From assembly GCA_964481075.1 (NCBI GenBank), contig CAYZSD010000002.1:1-64000 (forward strand): a DNA stretch of 64,000 bases. The letters are read 5' to 3'. This document shows, piece after piece, positions 59,539-64,000 of this stretch. The stretch is from MWFE01 sp964481075. Its GTDB lineage: Bacteria; Bacteroidota; Bacteroidia; Bacteroidales; Tenuifilaceae. The notes beneath the pieces are model-generated. The model was given only the letters and a program-made list of their open reading frames with translations, was not told the DNA's origin and ran no database searches. Both the position numbers and the translations under genes were made by a program. Positions within the stretch are counted from its first letter, which is position 1; each line of letters begins with the position of its first letter.

Positions 59539-61863
59539 ATGGTGAAAACAATTAGAGAAGGGAAGGAAAGTGGTGGAAAATTACTCTTTCAGCTAGGAGT
59601 GCTGATTGCTACTTTCCTCCTTATTGCATTATCGGTTAAACTAACCTCCCCACCTAAGCCCCTTGGGCTTGATGCTCCAGAAGCTGAATTCTCATCAGCC
59701 CGTGCGTTCAGACATATTGAAGCTATTTGCAAGGAGCCAAGAATGATTGGAACACCTGAACATCAAAGAGTTGCCCAATACCTTGAGGATGAACTCACAA
59801 GATTAGGCTACGAGGTTGACATCCAAAGAACTACCACAACAAACTATGGTAATATCCCAATTTTTGCCAACGTAACAAACGTGATGGGTAGGATTAAGGG
59901 TGCCGACAATACAAAGGCCGTTCTGATTGTTGGTCACTACGATACTCAACCACACACTACTGGTGCTGCCGACGATGGTATTGCGTTAGCATCGATGCTT
60001 GAATCGGCAGAAATACTGAAAAAAAACTACACGCTATGTAATGACATTATCTTTTTGTTTACTGATGCTGAAGAGGTTGGATTGCTGGGAGCCATTGCGT
60101 TTGTTGAAGAGCATCCTTGGGTGAATGATGTTGGAATAGTTCTAAACATTGAGGCACGTGGTAACAAAGGTACAGCCCTTTCGTTCGAGGTAAGTTCAAA
60201 TAATGGATGGATAATCAAAGAGTTCATGAAAAATGTTGAAAAACCTTTTGCTGGCTCAATGATGTATGAGGTTTACAAGATGTTACCCAACTACACCGAT
60301 TTTACCATATTCAAAAACAAAGGGTTATCGGGTTTCAACGTGGCAATAGTAGAAGGATTTGAGAATTATCACAGTCCTACCGATACCCCCGAAAACCTCA
60401 GCCTTGCTAGTTTGCAACACATGGGTAGCTACGTTGTTAGTGTTGCAAAGCATTTTGGAAATATTTCACTCCACGAAACCAAAGCCAACGATTTAGTTTA
60501 CTTCAATTTAATTGGCTCAAAAATGGTATCATATCCAATGAGTTGGAATATGCCGCTACTCGTTATTATTTTGATTCTTTTCGCGTTATTCTTGTTTCTG
60601 GGCTTTAAAAGGATGAAGTTGAGCCCGCTAAAAATTCTCTATAGCTTTCTGGCATGTATTGCAATAATTGCATTTACATCGATTTCAATTCATTATCTAA
60701 ATATTTGGATTAAATCGATTTACTCTCATTACATTGTTTTCTACTCTAGTAACTTCTACAATGCTCAGTACTACTTCTATGCATACAAAGCACTCACTGT
60801 AGCTTTATCAACTTTTGCCTTCTACATGTTAATCAGGAAGATAAGCATATTCAACCTTTTAACATCTGTTTTTATAATATTTATCATTTTTTCGGTGGCA
60901 ATTGTTTTGATAATACCTACTGCTTCGTACCTAACTTATGTTCCACTTGTTATGGTTCTGATAGTTTTCAATATTATACTTTGGTTTGAAATCGAACCTG
61001 CAAAAAATAGGAATATTTATTATCTTCTTATTTTTCTAGGAACTATTCCTTTCATTTTCGTGATATCTACCTACATTACAATTATTTACCACATATTTGG
61101 GTTAAGCTTACCCATTGCAGGTGTTGGGTTGCTTATGCTGCTCCTTTTAATGCTACTTCCTCTGATTGAAGGTGCATTAAGGCGTTTCAAACTCTATATT
61201 TCACTGTTTTCTGCAATAGTAACTATTCTTTTCCTACTGATTGCACACTCAAAATCACATCATTCAGAAAAGCAACCCCTTCAGAGTAACGTAATGTACG
61301 CCTGTTTGCTTGACGAGGGTAAATCGTACTGGTTGTCAGCATTTCATAAAACCGATGAGTGGAATCAACAGTTCTTTGAAGGCGCAGTGGTTGATTCAAT
61401 TACAGAAATATATCCTAACAGAAAAGGACTGTTCCTGAAGAATGATGCTGAATTTATCGACTTCACTCCACCAGAGCTCAATGTTCTGTTCGATTCCATT
61501 GCAGACGGTGATAGGCACATTAGGTTCTCCGTTAAATCAACTATTGATGCAGGAGGATTTGAACTCCTTATCCCAAACACTTATAATATTTCTTCAATTG
61601 CTGTAAACAGCAAGAAGTCAAACAGTTTTGGCAAATTGGCTGGGACAAGTGGAGGGTATCTTATTAGATGCCTTAACCCAACTGATGAGGGGATGATCAT
61701 TGATTTGAAATATTCGGGCGAACAAAATCTAGCATTTTCAATAATTGAGAAGAAACTTGGGTTACCTTTGTTTAGCTACATCGACCCAATGCCCAAAAGC
61801 ATTATAAAAGGGGTTGGCTACGAAAGCTATGTTACGCTGGTAAAATGTAGCGTGAAACTATAA
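59539..61863 (+). CDS. Membrane M28-family peptidase
   Basis: A 774-residue integral membrane peptidase. An N-terminal helix (LLFQLGVLIATFLLIALSVK) leads to an M28 domain with complete ligands: GHYDTQPHTTGAADDG, FTDAEEVGLLGA, NIEARG and YHSPTD. Residues about 335-570 carry some nine helices, followed by a soluble C-terminal domain. The layout matches the ER-type (Fxna-like) M28 membrane peptidases rather than the soluble lipoprotein type at 7508. The catalytic domain faces the periplasm. The DUF554 gene follows 45 bp later. Confidence 0.9.
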   Translation: MVKTIREGKESGGKLLFQLGVLIATFLLIALSVKLTSPPKPLGLDAPEAEFSSARAFRHIEAICKEPRMIGTPEHQRVAQYLEDELTRLGYEVDIQRTTTTNYGNIPIFANVTNVMGRIKGADNTKAVLIVGHYDTQPHTTGAADDGIALASMLESAEILKKNYTLCNDIIFLFTDAEEVGLLGAIAFVEEHPWVNDVGIVLNIEARGNKGTALSFEVSSNNGWIIKEFMKNVEKPFAGSMMYEVYKMLPNYTDFTIFKNKGLSGFNVAIVEGFENYHSPTDTPENLSLASLQHMGSYVVSVAKHFGNISLHETKANDLVYFNLIGSKMVSYPMSWNMPLLVIILILFALFLFLGFKRMKLSPLKILYSFLACIAIIAFTSISIHYLNIWIKSIYSHYIVFYSSNFYNAQYYFYAYKALTVALSTFAFYMLIRKISIFNLLTSVFIIFIIFSVAIVLIIPTASYLTYVPLVMVLIVFNIILWFEIEPAKNRNIYYLLIFLGTIPFIFVISTYITIIYHIFGLSLPIAGVGLLMLLLLMLLPLIEGALRRFKLYISLFSAIVTILFLLIAHSKSHHSEKQPLQSNVMYACLLDEGKSYWLSAFHKTDEWNQQFFEGAVVDSITEIYPNRKGLFLKNDAEFIDFTPPELNVLFDSIADGDRHIRFSVKSTIDAGGFELLIPNTYNISSIAVNSKKSNSFGKLAGTSGGYLIRCLNPTDEGMIIDLKYSGEQNLAFSIIEKKLGLPLFSYIDPMPKSIIKGVGYESYVTLVKCSVKL

Positions 61864-61908
61864 TTTTGAGTGCTTTCATTGAGCTGTTTCAAAAGAGGTT
61901 AAGGAATA

Positions 61909-62595
61909 ATGATTTTTGGTACAATAATTAACGTTATTGCTGTTGTAATTGGTGGAAGTTTGGGCTTGCTTTTTCAATCGAAACTGCCCGAACGTTTCAC
62001 TAATACTTTCTTCCAGGCAATAGGTCTCTTCACCTTGTTCTTGGGTTTTAGCATGAGTTTGAAAACCAGTAACCCCCTGCTTTTGGTTTTCAGTTTGATT
62101 ATTGGTGCTGTTATTGGAACCTTGCTGGATATTCAATTACGAATGGAAAACATTGGTGTCACTATACAACGAAAACTGAAGTTTAAGAATGGACGCTTTA
62201 GTGAAGGGTTTATTACTTCTTTTTTAATTTTTTGTATGGGTTCAATGACAATTCTTGGTGCTATTGAGGAAGGACTTGGCAATGAGCCTAAACTACTTCT
62301 GGTGAAAAGTTTAATGGATGGCTTCACTGCAATAGCGTTAACTTCAGCATTAGGTTTTGGGGTAGTTTTTTCAGTATTTCCACTTTTCATCTATCAAGGA
62401 GGATTAACTTTGCTAGCAAATCTTTTAGGTGATTCAATTAGCCAATTAATGATTGATGAGATAACAGCAACAGGAGGAGTACTATTGATTGGCTTAGGTA
62501 TTACAATACTAGGAATAAGGAGAATTGACGTTTTAAACCTCCTTCCAGCTTTGTTTATTATTGTTCCATTGGTTTATTTCTTTGGTGGTATTTAG
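61909..62595 (+). CDS. DUF554-family membrane protein
   Basis: A 228-residue membrane protein of the DUF554/YdfK type. The N-terminus (MIFGTIINVIAVVIGGSLGL) and the block FITSFLIFCMGSMTILGAIE with DALxxG-like spacing (LMDGFTAIALTSALGFGVVF) are typical. About seven helices are predicted. The family is conserved but has no proven transport function. It may be co-transcribed with the M28 gene upstream. Confidence 0.9.
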   Translation: MIFGTIINVIAVVIGGSLGLLFQSKLPERFTNTFFQAIGLFTLFLGFSMSLKTSNPLLLVFSLIIGAVIGTLLDIQLRMENIGVTIQRKLKFKNGRFSEGFITSFLIFCMGSMTILGAIEEGLGNEPKLLLVKSLMDGFTAIALTSALGFGVVFSVFPLFIYQGGLTLLANLLGDSISQLMIDEITATGGVLLIGLGITILGIRRIDVLNLLPALFIIVPLVYFFGGI

Positions 62596-62677
62596 TTTTC
62601 ATTTTTTTAATGTTAAAGTGAATATTTCAAATCTATTTAAGCTTACTTTGCATCGTTTTCAGAATCGATAGTGAGAG

Positions 62678-64000
62678 ATGAATATAATCATTGCAGGAGC
62701 TGGTGAGGTCGGTACACACTTGGCAAAGATGCTTTCCAACGAGTATCATGATATTGTGGTAATTGATTCCGACGCCGAGAAGCTCTCGGAATTAGCAACT
62801 TCAACTGACCTTCTAGTTGTCGAGGGATCAGCAACTTCCATTTCAGCGCTTAAGCAGGCAAACATTAAAAAAGCCGACCTTTTTGTTGCAGTAACACGCT
62901 CGGAGGATGCCAATATTATTAGCGCAACCCTTGCAAAGAAGCTAGGTGCTTCGAAGGTTATTGCTCGTATCGACAATAATGAATACCTGCTGCCCAACAA
63001 TAAAGAAATTTTCCTGAATCTTGGGATAGACTCATTAATCTATCCCGAGAAGCTTGCGGCAAAGGAAGTTATTGGGTTGTTAGGTCAAACCAGTTCTACC
63101 GAATTCGTAGATTTTTCGGGAGGGAAGCTTTCGCTTGCGGTTTTTAAGCTCGAAGAGGATGCACCGGTTATCAGCAAGTCCCTAATCCAAGCAACCAAGC
63201 AGAACGAAAAATTAGAATTTCGTGCTGTTGCCATCACCCGCGAGGGTGAGACACTGATTCCCAGAGGAAACGATGTATTCAAAGTTAACGACATGGTTTA
63301 TGTTATCACGAACCAAAGTGGTATTAAAGCCATGCTTGAGTACTCTGGCAAAAAGAATATTGAGGTGAACAACCTGATGATTCTTGGGGGAAGCAGGATT
63401 GGTGTTAGGATTGCTTCGGATCTTGAGAAAGAGGTAAACGTTAAGATCGTTGATTTTGATAAGGAGAAGACCATTCGGCTTGCCAACTACTTCAAGAATG
63501 CCCTTGTTATTCATGGTGATGGAAGGAATACAGAGCTTTTGATGCAAGAAGGGTTACCCTACATGGATGCATTTGTTGCTGTTACAGGAAACTCTGAAAC
63601 AAACATCCTTTCATGCATCATCGCCAAACGCTTAGGTGTTAAAAAAACCATTGCCGAGGTTGAAAACCTTGACTATATTCAGCTTGCTGAGGGGATGGGC
63701 ATCGATACTGTTATCAACAAGAAACTCATTACCGCCAGTAGAATATTCCGCTATACCATGAGTACCGAGGTTTCAAGTATAAAGTGCCTTACTGGTAGCG
63801 ATGCAGAAGTGCTGGAATTCATCGTCAAACCGAATGCCCCTGTAACAAAAGGTAAGGTTAAAGAAATCAACTTTCCGAAGGATGCAATAATTGGCGGTGT
63901 GGTTCGCGGCGACTCAAGCTACATCGCAAAGGGTGATACTGAAATAAAAGCTTACGACCGTGTTGTGGTTTTTGCTTTACCCTCGGCAATCAATAAGGTT
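62678..64000 (+). CDS. trkA: Potassium uptake regulator TrkA, partial at 3' end
   Basis: The ATG at 62678 opens 441 codons to the window edge without a stop. Two RCK units are evident: the first NAD-binding loop IIIAGAGEVGTHLAKML and a second MILGGSRIGVRIASDL, each followed by a ligand-binding subdomain (for example FVDFSGGKLSLAVFKLEEDA). A typical TrkA is near 445-450 residues, so only a few codons are missing. It gates the TrkH potassium channel at the inner membrane, and trkH may follow outside the window. Confidence 0.95.
   Translation, partial: MNIIIAGAGEVGTHLAKMLSNEYHDIVVIDSDAEKLSELATSTDLLVVEGSATSISALKQANIKKADLFVAVTRSEDANIISATLAKKLGASKVIARIDNNEYLLPNNKEIFLNLGIDSLIYPEKLAAKEVIGLLGQTSSTEFVDFSGGKLSLAVFKLEEDAPVISKSLIQATKQNEKLEFRAVAITREGETLIPRGNDVFKVNDMVYVITNQSGIKAMLEYSGKKNIEVNNLMILGGSRIGVRIASDLEKEVNVKIVDFDKEKTIRLANYFKNALVIHGDGRNTELLMQEGLPYMDAFVAVTGNSETNILSCIIAKRLGVKKTIAEVENLDYIQLAEGMGIDTVINKKLITASRIFRYTMSTEVSSIKCLTGSDAEVLEFIVKPNAPVTKGKVKEINFPKDAIIGGVVRGDSSYIAKGDTEIKAYDRVVVFALPSAINKV

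Overview
The window looks like a chromosomal segment of a member of the Bacteroidota, probably of the Bacteroidales/Marinilabiliales type. The evidence is the gene content: an S46 dipeptidyl-peptidase, carboxypeptidase-D-like regulatory-domain proteins, a GIN-domain (DUF2807) protein, a long periplasmic TPR protein paired with an outer-membrane barrel, FtsX/MacB-type permeases and ATP-dependent PEP carboxykinase. A few -7 elements of the Bacteroidota type TAnnTTTG are visible, and almost no gene has a Shine-Dalgarno sequence. By eye the DNA is AT-rich. No species can be named from this.

Layout. 1-7 kb is accessory: a DUF3696-type ATPase with a small partner gene cut by the window edge, an orphan MNT nucleotidyltransferase, two unknown genes, an AbiE-type toxin-antitoxin pair whose toxin has lost its middle, and a WYL regulator. 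7-19 kb carries an LPP20-like protein, an M28 peptidase lipoprotein, a TonB-dependent receptor with a His/Cys-rich lipoprotein, a predicted adenylate cyclase, PEP carboxykinase, an S46 peptidase and a MITE-like palindromic element. 18.6-30.5 kb has plsY, truA, gyrB, an outer-membrane barrel plus TPR pair, a conserved unknown protein and a Fic protein. 30.6-39 kb has a zinc-ribbon protein and an SPFH protein (a YdjG/YdjI-like set), then an ABC ATPase-permease-GIN operon.

39-41.5 kb is a compact toxin-antitoxin island: mazEF, then a long attC-like palindrome, then MNT/HEPN, then a PIN-toxin remnant. It is bracketed by two copies of a repeat of about 115 bp. The palindrome arms and the short core-like boxes at the gene ends fit what is expected of integron gene cassettes, with no integrase in view. 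This is the most unusual part of the window.

41.7-46.2 kb is a three-gene envelope export operon (DUF1302-like barrel, MMPL/RND transporter, LolA-like protein). 46.3-56.3 kb is mostly housekeeping: acylphosphatase, an RRM protein, ornithine carbamoyltransferase plus carbamate kinase, glyA, a lone receiver, and the thrS-infC-rpmI-rplT operon. In that operon infC appears to start at ATC behind a strong Shine-Dalgarno sequence. 56.4-64 kb has an outer-membrane barrel, tex, a membrane M28 peptidase, a DUF554 protein and a trkA gene that runs off the end.

No rRNA, tRNA, CRISPR array or complete insertion sequence was seen.
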